From NCBI RefSeq assembly GCF_037040815.1, contig NZ_CP146232.1:5364001-5428000 (forward strand): a stretch of DNA of 64,000 nucleotides, written 5' to 3'. The notes under the pieces were generated by a model, which worked only from the letters and a program-made list of their open reading frames with translations, did no database searches and was not told where the DNA came from. Shown one piece after another: positions 1 through 9,605 of this stretch. This DNA comes from Pararoseomonas sp. SCSIO 73927 (lineage in GTDB: Bacteria > Pseudomonadota > Alphaproteobacteria > Acetobacterales > Acetobacteraceae). The position numbers were made by a program, and so were the translations under genes. Each line of letters opens with the position of its first letter. Position 1 is the stretch's first letter.

Positions 1-100
1 GCCCCTCGGGGATCAGCCCCTCCGCGAAAGCGCGGAAGGTGCCGTGGACCTCATGGCGCGGGGTGGCCGTGCCGATGCGGTTGAGGAAGACGGGCGCCAT
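1..100 (-). CDS. type III polyketide synthase, N-terminal fragment
   Basis: Only the first 33 residues lie in the window; the gene runs off the left edge. The minus-strand ATG at 98-100 opens a frame reading MAPVFLNRIGTATPRHEVHG and onward. This resembles the start of bacterial chalcone/stilbene synthase-like proteins, whose first strand carries an L-N-x-I-G-T-A-x-P-x-H signature. Such enzymes condense malonyl-CoA onto an acyl-CoA starter. The catalytic Cys-His-Asn lie outside the window, so activity cannot be judged. An in-frame GTG at 149-151 sits inside a hairpin and is a poor start. The gene follows the RepA-like gene on the same strand. The family call rests on a short stretch. Confidence 0.6.
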   Translation of the reverse strand, partial: MAPVFLNRIGTATPRHEVHGTFRAFAEGLIPEG

Positions 101-140
101 CCCCGTGCAGATCGGGACGGCGCCGGGAATTGTCAGGGGG

Positions 141-160
141 CGCGGCCTCACAAGGCCGCG
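141..160 (-). terminator. GC-rich hairpin after the RepA-like gene
   Basis: A perfect 8-bp stem (CGCGGCCT / AGGCCGCG) with a CACA loop lies 4 bases past the stop of the RepA-like gene and before the polyketide synthase start. There is no U-tract on either side, so it may be a weak terminator or a processing hairpin. Confidence 0.4.
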
Positions 161-164
161 GCAG

Positions 165-1619
165 CTATCGCCAGGTCGGGCCCGGGGCCTTGCGAACGCG
201 GCTGTTCACCTCCTCGGCGGAGGCGATGTTGCCCTCCCAGAACTCGTCGATCAGGTCGCGGTTCGCCATCACCCAGGCGGAGACCCGGTCGAAGTCGTTC
301 TGGCCGAGCCCGCCGCTGACCTGCATCACGATGGGCTCCACCATCAGCACCGTCAGCCGGTCCGTGTCCATGCGCGTGCCGGGGGTGACGCCGACGAGGA
401 TGTTCTCCTCCCCGTGCCCGCGCCGCAGCCAGACCACCTGCGGCAGGCCCGTGAGGTGGGAGCGCAGCCGGATCATGTCGTCCATGATCGCGTCCACGGG
501 GCCTTCGGCGCCCTCGTCGCGGCGGCGCCGGTCGTCGCGGCCGCGATCCTCGCGCGAGCGGTCCTCGCGGGGGCGGTCCTCGCGCGGCCGCTCGTCACGC
601 ACCCGCTCCTCACGGGGGCGCTCTTCCCGGGGGCGCTCTTCCCGGGGGCGCTCATCACGAGGCCGCTCGTCGCGGCGGCGATCCTCCCGCGGGCGAGTCT
701 CCTCCGCCACGGGGGAAGACAGAGCGGCAGGTGCCTCCTGGGGGAGGACGGGTGCCGGGAGCGGCGCTTCCGGAATCGGTGCAGCAGGGGCGGGTGCGGC
801 CGGGGCAGGCGCAGCAGGGACAGGCGCCTCAACAGCGGCCGCTTCCTGCGGCTGCGCCCGGCGCACGCTCACGCCATCATCATCCACCGCGAGCTCGATC
901 GACAGGTCCGCCTCGAAGACGAGCCGGAGCGCGCCCTCAAAGGCCTCGCGGAAGGCCTCGGCCGAGGCGCCCGGCACGCCGAAGCGGGCCTGCAGCTCCG
1001 GCCAGGGGGTGGTCACCGTGGCCTCCGCCCCCGCGCGGGCCAGCGCCTCGCGCGTCCAAGCATGGGCGTCCATCGCCTCGGCGGAACCCGAGAGGGCGCG
1101 TTGGATGCCGCGGTCCAGCGGCACGGCGCTCGACTCCAGGCTCGCCAGGAAGCGCGCGTTGAGCTTCACCTGCGCGGGCCAGCCGCCGCCGCGCGGGCGG
1201 CTGCGGGCGTCGAGCACCGCCAGTTCCGGCCCGCCATCGACGGAAGCGGTGATCCGGGCACCGAGGATCCGGTCCATCTGCTCGGCCAGCGGGGTGGCCG
1301 CGCCCTCGGACAGGCCCATCCGCGCGGCCAGCGCCGCGGCATCCGCGCCCAGCGCCACGGTGGCCCCGCCGGCGCGCAGCGCGGAGTCGCACAGGAAGGC
1401 GAGCAGCAGGCGCAGACCCGGCCCGTCCGGCAAGGTCTCCCCCGCCGCGCCCGGGGCGATGCGGATCACGGCATCCAGCCCCTCGCGCCGCCACGCCTCC
1501 GCCCCCGGCTCAACCGGCAGGGCGAGGCGGCAGAACGCCGCGTGTTGCCAGAGGACGGACTCGGGCGCGGACGCGCGATCGGCTTCCGCCGCAACGGCAG
1601 GATCGGTGCGGGACGTCAT
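165..1619 (-). CDS. RepA-like replication initiator-type protein with Arg/Glu/Asp repeat
   Basis: A 484-residue protein in four parts. Residues 1-255 resemble the winged-helix plasmid initiator family RPA (PF04796): LNARFLASLE near 153, an alternation like ALSGSAEAMDAHAWTREAL at 175-193, and WPELQARFG at 206-214, which matches the family W-x-x-L-x-x-Q-F-G motif. Residues 262-300 are an Ala/Pro linker. Residues 309-368 are a repeat of R-P-R-E-E / R-x-D-E units. Residues 372-484 form a separate compact domain with a conserved-looking W-V-x-x-N-R-x-L-I-x-x-F-W-E end. No plasmid genes (parA, parB, relaxase) or iterons are visible and the neighbours are chromosomal, so a housekeeping nucleic-acid-binding role is as likely as replication initiation. 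The family call is an inference from motifs. Confidence 0.55.
   Translation of the reverse strand: MTSRTDPAVAAEADRASAPESVLWQHAAFCRLALPVEPGAEAWRREGLDAVIRIAPGAAGETLPDGPGLRLLLAFLCDSALRAGGATVALGADAAALAARMGLSEGAATPLAEQMDRILGARITASVDGGPELAVLDARSRPRGGGWPAQVKLNARFLASLESSAVPLDRGIQRALSGSAEAMDAHAWTREALARAGAEATVTTPWPELQARFGVPGASAEAFREAFEGALRLVFEADLSIELAVDDDGVSVRRAQPQEAAAVEAPVPAAPAPAAPAPAAPIPEAPLPAPVLPQEAPAALSSPVAEETRPREDRRRDERPRDERPREERPREERPREERVRDERPREDRPREDRSREDRGRDDRRRRDEGAEGPVDAIMDDMIRLRSHLTGLPQVVWLRRGHGEENILVGVTPGTRMDTDRLTVLMVEPIVMQVSGGLGQNDFDRVSAWVMANRDLIDEFWEGNIASAEEVNSRVRKAPGPTWR
516..695 (-). repeat. 15-bp-period coding repeat (RPREE/RPRDE units)
   Basis: Tandem 5-codon units within the RepA-like gene encode about 60 residues of alternating Arg and acidic residues with Pro spacing. 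Several units are near-identical at the DNA level (GGGGGCGCTCTTCCC on the plus strand around 610-650), so copy number may vary by slippage. Confidence 0.85.
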
Positions 1620-2005
1620 GGACGGCAGGTGTACTCGAGAGGAATGAGGAACGGGGGCCGCGCGGCAGGTGCCGATAAAGAGGCGGCCAGACCTTCAGCC
1701 AGATAATGGCCGCGGGGCGCGGCGGCAAGCCCGGGCGCGCGCCCTGCTGCGAGGCGCCCGGCGACCGTGGACGTGGAAGGCGGTCCGATCGGCCTTCGCT
1801 GTCGGTCCGTGCCCAGAGTTCAGGGGCCGCGCGACCTGCCGGAATCGACCGGACTCGACGGGGAGAGCGCTCGACGGGAAAAGCGATGGATGTCCGGCCT
1901 GCGCCGGCGTGCCCGCGCCCTGCGCGGGGTGGCGGCCCGCCCCCACGCGGGGCCGGGCGCGGGTGCCCGGGCCGGTGGGCCGGCCCGGATCCCCTGGAAG
2001 GGCCG
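1620..2005. other. intergenic region between the RepA-like gene and HU
   Basis: 386 bases without a convincing reading frame on either strand. It should hold the promoter of the RepA-like gene at its left part, but no clear -35/-10 pair stands out. The right part holds the HU terminator hairpin. No tRNA fold was recognised. Confidence 0.5.
1967..1988 (-). terminator. hairpin downstream of HU
   Basis: A perfect 9-bp stem CCGGGCCGG / CCGGCCCGG with a 4-base loop lies 17 bases after the HU stop codon. It lacks a U-tract, so termination is likely only in part intrinsic. Confidence 0.45.
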
Positions 2006-2374
2006 TCAGACGGCCTCCTTCAGCTCCTTGGCGGGGCGGAAGGCGATCTTCTTGGAGGCCGCGATCTGGATCTGCTCGCCCGTTGCGGGGTTGCGGCCCA
2101 TGCGGGCGGGGCGGGACTTCACCTCGAGGATGCCGAGCCCGTTGATGCGGATCTTGGCGCCCTCCTTCAGGTGGTCCGCCAGGGAGGCGACGAAGTCGTT
2201 CACCAGCGTCTCGGCCTGCTTCTTCGGCATGTCGTGGCTCTCCGCGAGGGAGGCCGCGAGCTGCTTCAGGCTGACCACCGCGGCGGCCGCGGGCTTCGCC
2301 GCCGCATCCTTCGCGGGGGCCTTCGCCGCCGGAGCCTTCGCCGCGGGCTTCTTGGGTGCCGCTGCCTTTGCCAT
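2006..2374 (-). CDS. HU/IHF-family nucleoid protein with Lys/Ala-rich N-terminal tail
   Basis: A 122-residue DNA-bending protein. Residues 1-32 are a low-complexity Lys/Ala/Pro tail (MAKAAAPKKPAAKAPAAKAP and onward). Residues 33-122 are a full HU fold, with the DNA-clasping arm around GRNPATGEQIQIAASKK and the A-F-R-P-A-K-E-L-K end typical of the family. I chose the ATG at 2372-2374; a start 15 codons upstream would add an unrelated leader overlapping the probable promoter. Canonical HU is about 90 residues, so the tail is an addition resembling histone H1-like tails seen in some Acetobacteraceae and Bordetella proteins. Likely an abundant nucleoid organiser with its own promoter. Confidence 0.93.
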   Translation of the reverse strand: MAKAAAPKKPAAKAPAAKAPAKDAAAKPAAAAVVSLKQLAASLAESHDMPKKQAETLVNDFVASLADHLKEGAKIRINGLGILEVKSRPARMGRNPATGEQIQIAASKKIAFRPAKELKEAV

Positions 2375-2406
2375 GTGATCCGCCTGATGTCTGTTGCGCG
2401 TGGTCG

Positions 2407-2435
2407 CCGAAATCACCACGAAGCCGGGGGGTCAA
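2407..2435 (-). promoter_or_regulatory. possible HU promoter
   Basis: On the minus strand a TTGACC hexamer (2430-2435) is followed 17 bases later by a weak TTTCGG. It lies 33 bases before the HU ATG. The -35 fits the vegetative sigma consensus; the -10 does not, so this is tentative. Confidence 0.3.
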
Positions 2436-2501
2436 CAAGTGGGATGGCGGGTTTATCCAGTAAATCCGGGCAAATTCGGCATTCCCGCCACACCTGCCGG
2501 G

Positions 2502-4538
2502 TCACGACTCGGGCACGTTGCGCCGCAGCTCGGCGAGCCAGGCCGCCGCGTTGCCGTCGGAGGGCGCGCGCCAGTCCCCGCGCGGGGAGAGGGAGCCGCC
2601 CGCAGCCACCTTCGGGCCGTTCGGCATGGCGGAGCGCTTGAACTGGGCGAATCCGAAGAAACGGCCGAGGAAGACCTCCAGCCAGCGGCGGATGGCCGGC
2701 AGGTCGTAGGCGCCGCGCCGCTCCTCCGGGAAGTGGGGCGGCCAGGCGCCGCGCGCCGCATCGCCCCAGGCCCGCAGCGCCAGGAAGGCGATCTTGGAGG
2801 GGCGGAAGCCGTAGCGCAGCGTGTAGAACAGGTTGAAGTCCTGCAGCGCGTAGGGGCCGATCTTCGATTCGGTGCTCTGGAGGGCGCCCGCGGCATCGGC
2901 CGGCACCAGTTCCGGCGAAATCTCCGTGTTCAGCACGCCGGTCAGGATGTCGGAAACCTCCGCCTCGAAGATCCCCTCCTCCGCCACCCAGCGGATCAGG
3001 TGCTGGATCAGCGTCTTCGGCACGCCGGCGTTGACGTTGTAGTGCGACATCTGGTCGCCCACGCCGTAGGTGCACCAGCCCAGCGCCAGTTCCGAGAGAT
3101 CGCCGGTGCCGAGGACGATCCCGTTCTCGTTGTTCGCGGCGCGGAAGAGGTAGTCCGTGCGGAGCCCGGCCTGCACGTTCTCGAAGGTCACGTCGTACAC
3201 GGGCTCGCCGCCCGCGAAGCGGTGGCCGAGGTCGCGCAGCATCTGCGTGGCGGAGGGGCGGATATCCAGCTCCCGCGCGTCGATCCCCAGCGCCGCCATC
3301 AGCCGGTGCGCGCTGCTCTTCGTGCCGGCGCTGGTGCCGAAGCCCGGCATGGTGAAGCCGATGATGTCCGTGCGCGGCCGCTTCATCAGGTCCATCGCGC
3401 GCGCGGCGACGATCAGCGCCTGGGTGGAATCCAGCCCGCCGGAGACGCCGATGACGATCTTCGGGTTGCCGATGGCGGTCAGGCGCTGCACCAGGCCGGA
3501 GACCTGGATGGCGTAGGCCTCGTAGCAGTCCTGGTTCAGCCGCGCGGGGTCGGCAGGCACGAAGGGGAAGCGCTCCACCCGCCGCTCGAAGCCGATGTCG
3601 TCCATCGGCGGGTCCAGGCGGAAGGGCACGGTGCGGAAGGGGCGCGCGTGGATACGGCGGTTGTCGTCGAAGGTGCCCTGCCGCGCCCGCTCCTGCCGGA
3701 GCATGTCGAGGTCGATGTCGGCGAAGACCGTCTGCCCTTCGGCGGGGAAGCGCTCGCTCTCGGCCAGCGTCGCGCCGTTCTCGAAGATCGAGACCTGTCC
3801 GTCCCAGGCGAGGTCGGTGGTGGATTCGCCCGCCCCGGCCGCGGCGTAGATATAGGCGCCGATGCAGCGGGCGGATTGGGAGGCGCAGAGCAGCCGGCGC
3901 GTATCCGCCTTCCCAACCGTGATGTTGCTGGCCGAGAGGTTCGCCAGCACCACGGCACCGGCCAGGGCACCCGCGTTGCTCGGCGGGTCCGGCACCCAGA
4001 GGTCCTCGCAGATCTCGGTGTGGATCACGAGGCCGGGCATGTCATCGGCGGCGAAGATCTGGTCGGGGCCGAAAGGCGCGCCGTGGCCGCCCACGCGGAT
4101 CGTCCCGCCCTCCGTCCCCGCGCCGGAGGCGAACCAGCGCCGTTCGTAGAACTCGCGGTAGTTCGGCAGGTGGATCTTCGGCACCACGCCCAGCAGCCGG
4201 CCGCGATGAATCACCAGGGCGCAGTTATAAACCCGCCCCATGTGGCGCAGCGGCGCGCCCACCATCAGCACCGGCAGCAGCCCGGCCGATTCAGCGACCA
4301 ACCGCGCGGCCGCCTCCTCCACCGCGTCCAGCAGCACGTCCTGCAGGTGCAGGTCGTCAATGGCGTAGCCGGAGAGGCCCAGCTCGGGGAACACGGCCAG
4401 GGCTGCGCCGCGCGCGTGGCACTCCCTCGCGGCGGCGAGGATGGCGGTGGCGTTGGCGGCGGGGTCGGCAAGGTGGACCCGCGTGGTGCAGGCGGCGACC
4501 CGCGCGAAGCCGTGACGGTAGAGGGCGTGGAAGCTCAT
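2502..4538 (-). CDS. nadE: glutamine-dependent NAD(+) synthetase
   Basis: A 678-residue two-domain enzyme converting deamido-NAD to NAD with glutamine and ATP. Residues about 10-290 are the nitrilase-type glutaminase with the triad Glu52 (FPELGLSGY), Lys121 ([13 protein letters not shown]) and Cys177 (TEICEDLW). Residues about 335-650 are the synthetase with the ATP P-loop SGGLDS at 366-371. The length matches the long mycobacterial-type NadE. The start is the ATG at 4536-4538, where homology begins; the frame stays open upstream without similarity. It sits upstream of HU on the same strand and is divergent from the MFS gene. Confidence 0.96.
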   Translation of the reverse strand: MSFHALYRHGFARVAACTTRVHLADPAANATAILAAARECHARGAALAVFPELGLSGYAIDDLHLQDVLLDAVEEAAARLVAESAGLLPVLMVGAPLRHMGRVYNCALVIHRGRLLGVVPKIHLPNYREFYERRWFASGAGTEGGTIRVGGHGAPFGPDQIFAADDMPGLVIHTEICEDLWVPDPPSNAGALAGAVVLANLSASNITVGKADTRRLLCASQSARCIGAYIYAAAGAGESTTDLAWDGQVSIFENGATLAESERFPAEGQTVFADIDLDMLRQERARQGTFDDNRRIHARPFRTVPFRLDPPMDDIGFERRVERFPFVPADPARLNQDCYEAYAIQVSGLVQRLTAIGNPKIVIGVSGGLDSTQALIVAARAMDLMKRPRTDIIGFTMPGFGTSAGTKSSAHRLMAALGIDARELDIRPSATQMLRDLGHRFAGGEPVYDVTFENVQAGLRTDYLFRAANNENGIVLGTGDLSELALGWCTYGVGDQMSHYNVNAGVPKTLIQHLIRWVAEEGIFEAEVSDILTGVLNTEISPELVPADAAGALQSTESKIGPYALQDFNLFYTLRYGFRPSKIAFLALRAWGDAARGAWPPHFPEERRGAYDLPAIRRWLEVFLGRFFGFAQFKRSAMPNGPKVAAGGSLSPRGDWRAPSDGNAAAWLAELRRNVPES

Positions 4539-4714
4539 GATGTCCGACTGAACGATCCCGGGCCGCCCGCGTTGGCGGGGTGACGCAAGATCATCCGCGG
4601 GTCTGGCGGGCGCAACCCGCCCCCTGCGCGCGGCGGAGGGCCGATCCGCGCCGGGCTGTCGCTGCGCGGCGATCCGCCGCGGAGGATGCCGGCACGAGGG
4701 GGAACGGCCAGGGA

Positions 4715-6229
<1,515 letters not shown>

Positions 6230-6275
6230 ACCCCCTCCCCCGCCCCGCGTTCCCATGCCTGAAGGAGAACCGGCC

Positions 6276-6512
6276 ATGAGCGAGCGCGAGGAAAGCTTCG
6301 AGGAGCGGGTGCGGCGGCTCGAGCGCCGGCGCGTCGGCCCGGAGGACGGGGAGGTCCGCAAGCAGGGCGGCGAGGCGGAGGACCGGATGGAAACCGCGGA
6401 GGACGAGGCGTTGCAGCCGGGAGAGGGAACCCGCCCCGGACCGACCCCACCCGGTCCTGCAGCGCCCGGTCCTGCTTCGCCCGGTCCTGCATCGCCCTCG
6501 GGGGTGCCCTGA
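6276..6512 (+). CDS. small hydrophilic protein of unknown function
   Basis: A 78-residue highly charged protein with a good ribosome site (AAGGAGA, about 10 bases before the ATG). Residues 1-50 are Glu/Arg-rich and probably helical; the C-terminus is a Gly-Pro-Ala/Ser repeat. It follows the MFS gene by 46 bases in the same direction. I recognise no family. Probably a lineage-specific gene. Confidence 0.55.
   Translation: MSEREESFEERVRRLERRRVGPEDGEVRKQGGEAEDRMETAEDEALQPGEGTRPGPTPPGPAAPGPASPGPASPSGVP
6450..6494 (+). repeat. three 15-bp tandem repeats (CCCGGTCCTGCnnCG)
   Basis: Units at 6450-6464, 6465-6479 and 6480-6494 differ only at positions 12-13. They encode P-G-P-A-A/S and lie at the end of the small hydrophilic gene. 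Confidence 0.9.
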
Positions 6513-6560
6513 TCCCGCGCCCTGTCGCGGCGGCAGCCCGCCCGTGGTAACGGCGCGGGC

Positions 6561-7679
6561 ATGTCCTCGCCCTCCCTCGCCACCTCCCGCCGCGTCGTCG
6601 TGAAGATCGGGTCCGCCCTCGTGGTGGACCCGGCGACGGCGGCGCCGCGGGAGGCGTGGCTGGCCTCCGTCGCGGCGGACGTGGCGCGGCTGCGGAAGGG
6701 CGGGGCGGAAGTGGTGCTCGTCTCCTCCGGCTCCATCGCCCTGGCGCGCCACCAGCTCGGCCTCACCCGACGCGCCCTGCGCCTCGAGGAGAAGCAGGCC
6801 GCCGCCGCCGTGGGCCAGATCCGCCTGGCGGGCGCATGGGAATCGGCGCTGGCCGCTCACGGCATGACCGCCGCCCAGGTGCTGCTGACCCTGGAGGACA
6901 GCGAGGACCGCCGCCGCTACCTGAACGCGCGGGAGACGCTGAAGACCCTGCTGAACCTCGGCTGCGTGCCCGTGATCAACGAGAACGACACGGTCGCCAC
7001 CGCCGAGATCCGCTTCGGCGACAACGACCGCCTGGCCGCCCGGGTGGCGGAGATGATCGAGGCGGACGCGCTGGTCCTCCTCTCCGACATCGACGGCCTC
7101 TACACCGCCGATCCCCGCCGCGACCCGGAGGCGCGGCACCTGCCCCTGGTGGAGCGGGTGACGGAAGAGATCATGGCGATGGGTGGCGAGCCCCCGCCCG
7201 GCTACTCCTCCGGCGGGATGCGGACGAAGCTGATCGCGGCGCGGATCGCCACCGGCGCGGGCTGCGCCATGGCGATCGCGATCGGGAAGGAGAACAACCC
7301 CCTCTCCGCGATGCTGGCGGGGGCGCGCTCCACCTGGTTCCTTCCGGCGCCGGAGGGCCGTTCCGCCCGCAAGAGCTGGATCGCGGGCTCCCTCGCCCCG
7401 CACGGGCGGCTGGTGGTGGATGACGGCGCGGCGAAGGCTCTGGCGGAAGGCAGCTCCCTCCTCCCCGCCGGGGTGCGGGAGGTGCAGGGCGACTTCGACC
7501 GGGGCGACGCCGTCTCCGTCCGCGCCCTGGACGGGCGGGAGCTCGCCCGCGGCCTCTCCGCCTATGACGCGGAGAGCGCGCGCCGCATCGCCGGCCGCCG
7601 CAGCGCGGAGATCGAGGCCATCCTCGGCTGGCGCGGGCGGGACGTGATGGTCCACCGGGACGACATGGTCCTGGTCTGA
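6561..7679 (+). CDS. proB: glutamate 5-kinase
   Basis: 372 residues; the first step of proline synthesis, phosphorylating glutamate with ATP. Residues about 10-260 are the amino-acid kinase fold with VVKIGSALV, the VLVSSGSIA loop, and [21 protein letters not shown], the glutamate/ATP signature. Residues about 280-360 are the PUA domain found in long-type enzymes. proA lies 600 bp downstream, separated by one membrane-protein gene, so the three probably form a proline operon. Confidence 0.96.
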   Translation: MSSPSLATSRRVVVKIGSALVVDPATAAPREAWLASVAADVARLRKGGAEVVLVSSGSIALARHQLGLTRRALRLEEKQAAAAVGQIRLAGAWESALAAHGMTAAQVLLTLEDSEDRRRYLNARETLKTLLNLGCVPVINENDTVATAEIRFGDNDRLAARVAEMIEADALVLLSDIDGLYTADPRRDPEARHLPLVERVTEEIMAMGGEPPPGYSSGGMRTKLIAARIATGAGCAMAIAIGKENNPLSAMLAGARSTWFLPAPEGRSARKSWIAGSLAPHGRLVVDDGAAKALAEGSSLLPAGVREVQGDFDRGDAVSVRALDGRELARGLSAYDAESARRIAGRRSAEIEAILGWRGRDVMVHRDDMVLV

Positions 7680-7739
7680 GGGAACCGGGTCCCGCGCGGG
7701 CCGTTGGGCGGGGGCAACCCTGCCGCCCGGAGGCTCCGC

Positions 7740-8195
7740 TTGTTCCGTTCCCTGCTTATCGGCATCCCCGGCGGCATGCGGTCCATGACGCCGCTCGCTG
7801 CCGTCACCCTCGCGGCCCGGCGCGGCGCGCTGCCCCGCGACAACGGCGCCCCGTCGATCCTCTCCCACCCCTGGGCGTCCTGGGGCGCGGTGGCGCTCGC
7901 GGTCGGGGAGCTGATCGGGGACAAGCTCCCCTCCGCGCCGGACCGGATCATCGCGCCGGGCATCGCGGCCCGGATGGTGACCGGCGCGGTGGCGGGCATG
8001 GCCCTGGCCCCGCGCGAGAGGCGGGGCTTCGCCGCCTTCCTTGGCGCCGCGACCGCCGTGGCGGCCTCCTACATCACCTTCGACGCCCGGATCCGCTCCA
8101 TGCGGCACCATGGGCAGGTCTCCACGGGGCTGATGGAGGACGCGATGGTGCTGGCGGCCACGCTATGGATCGTACGCGGCGCCCGCCGCGACTAG
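7740..8195 (+). CDS. DUF4126-type membrane protein
   Basis: About 151 residues with four hydrophobic segments. The N-terminal G-x-P-G-G-M-R-S-M-T-P and the later G-E-L-I-G-D-K-L-P-S-A-P-D-R-I are typical of the DUF4126 family of small inner-membrane proteins of unknown function. I place the start at the TTG at 7740, which has a GGAGG at 7727-7731; an in-frame TTG at 7704 has no good ribosome site. It sits between proB and proA on the same strand. A role in proline metabolism is not implied by its family. Confidence 0.75.
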   Translation: MFRSLLIGIPGGMRSMTPLAAVTLAARRGALPRDNGAPSILSHPWASWGAVALAVGELIGDKLPSAPDRIIAPGIAARMVTGAVAGMALAPRERRGFAAFLGAATAVAASYITFDARIRSMRHHGQVSTGLMEDAMVLAATLWIVRGARRD

Positions 8196-8283
8196 CGGTC
8201 ACGCGGGCCGCGCCGGTCTGTCCCGCGCACCGGCGCGCCGCGCGGCGCTTCCCCTCATCGCCGCGCGGGATTACCTCAGAGCC

Positions 8284-9558
8284 ATGAACGCGATCGTCGA
8301 TCCCGCCGCCATCGCCCGCGCCGCGCTGGAGGAGGCCGCCAAGGCCGCCCGCGCCGCCGCCACGATCCTGGCGCTCGCCCCGCGACCGACGAAGGACGCG
8401 GCCCTGCTGGCCGCCGCCGCAGCGCTGCGCGCGCGGCAGGACGAGATCCTGACCGCGAACGAGGCCGATTTGGCCGGCGCACCCGACCTCTCCTCCGCCT
8501 ACAAGGACCGCTTGACCCTCAACCCCACGCGGGTGGAGGCGATAGCGCGCGGGCTGGAGGAGGTGGCGGCCCTGCCCGATCCCGTGGGCCGCGTGCTGGC
8601 GGAGTGGACCCGCCCCAACGGCCTGGTGATCCGCCGCGTCGCCCAGCCCATCGGCGTGGTGGGCATGATCTACGAGAGCCGCCCCAATGTGGGCGCCGAT
8701 GCCGCCGCCATCTGCCTGAAGGCCGGCAGCCCCGTGATCCTGCGCGGCGGGAAGGAGAGCCTGAACAGCGCCGCAGCCATCCACGCCTGCATCGTGGAGG
8801 GCCTGCGCGCGGCCGGGCTGCCCGAGGCCTGCGTGCAGGTCGCGCCGAACACGGACCGCGCCTTCGTCGGCGCCATGCTGGCCGCCGCCGGGCTGATCGA
8901 TCTTATCATCCCCCGCGGCGGCAAGGGCCTGGTGACGCGTGTGATGCAGGAGGCGCGCGTGCCCGTGCTCGCCCATGCGGAGGGGCTGAACCACACTTAC
9001 ATCCACGCGGCCGCCGATCCCGCCATGGCGCGTTCCGTGCTGGCGAACGCGAAGATGCGCCGCACCGGCGTCTGCGGCGCGACGGAGACCTTGCTCATCG
9101 ACCGCGCCGTCGCCCCCGCGCTGCTGCCGGTGCTGGTGGACGATCTGCGCGCCCTGGGCTGCAGCTTCCGCGCGGACGAGGCGGCGCGCGCGATCGTGCC
9201 GGGGCTGGAGCCCGCGGGCGAGGCCGACTTCTCCACGGAATGGCTGGACGCGATCCTCAACGTCGCCGTGGTGGACGGGGTGGAGAGCGCGCTAGAGCAC
9301 ATCCGCCGCCACGGCAGCGAGCACACCGATGCGATCATCACCGAGGACGCGGAGGTGGCGCGCGCGTTCCTCGACGGCCTCTCCTCCGCGGTCGGGCTGT
9401 GGAACGCCTCCACCCAGTTCTGCGACGGCGGGGAGTTCGGCTTCGGCGCGGAGATCGGCATCGCGACCGGCCGGCTGCACGCGCGCGGGCCGGTCGGGTT
9501 GGAGCAGCTCTGCACCTGGCGCTACCATGTGATCGGGACCGGACAGGTTCGTCCCTGA
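8284..9558 (+). CDS. proA: glutamate-5-semialdehyde dehydrogenase (gamma-glutamyl phosphate reductase)
   Basis: 424 residues; it reduces gamma-glutamyl phosphate with NADPH, the second step of proline synthesis. It has the aldehyde-dehydrogenase superfamily fold with the family motifs GVVGMIYESRPNV (125-137), LRGGKE (153-158) and the catalytic Cys264 in MRRTGVCGATETLL. Length is normal. It is the third gene of the proB-DUF4126-proA run. Confidence 0.97.
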   Translation: MNAIVDPAAIARAALEEAAKAARAAATILALAPRPTKDAALLAAAAALRARQDEILTANEADLAGAPDLSSAYKDRLTLNPTRVEAIARGLEEVAALPDPVGRVLAEWTRPNGLVIRRVAQPIGVVGMIYESRPNVGADAAAICLKAGSPVILRGGKESLNSAAAIHACIVEGLRAAGLPEACVQVAPNTDRAFVGAMLAAAGLIDLIIPRGGKGLVTRVMQEARVPVLAHAEGLNHTYIHAAADPAMARSVLANAKMRRTGVCGATETLLIDRAVAPALLPVLVDDLRALGCSFRADEAARAIVPGLEPAGEADFSTEWLDAILNVAVVDGVESALEHIRRHGSEHTDAIITEDAEVARAFLDGLSSAVGLWNASTQFCDGGEFGFGAEIGIATGRLHARGPVGLEQLCTWRYHVIGTGQVRP

Positions 9559-9605
9559 TCCGGCCTGCCACGGGAAGGACCCGGGCCCGGAGGAGGATCA
9601 CACCC

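Noticed and set aside
516..695. Possible CRISPR-like repeat array
   Set aside because: The repeats are contiguous, codon-phased and lack spacers; they encode a charged repeat inside a gene.
1620..2005. A tRNA or small RNA gene in the long gap
   Set aside because: No cloverleaf or T-tract terminator could be found; only GC-rich sequence and one hairpin near HU.
2375..2419. An HU start 15 codons upstream
   Set aside because: The extra residues have no similarity to HU and overlap the probable leader; the ATG at 2374 fits the family.
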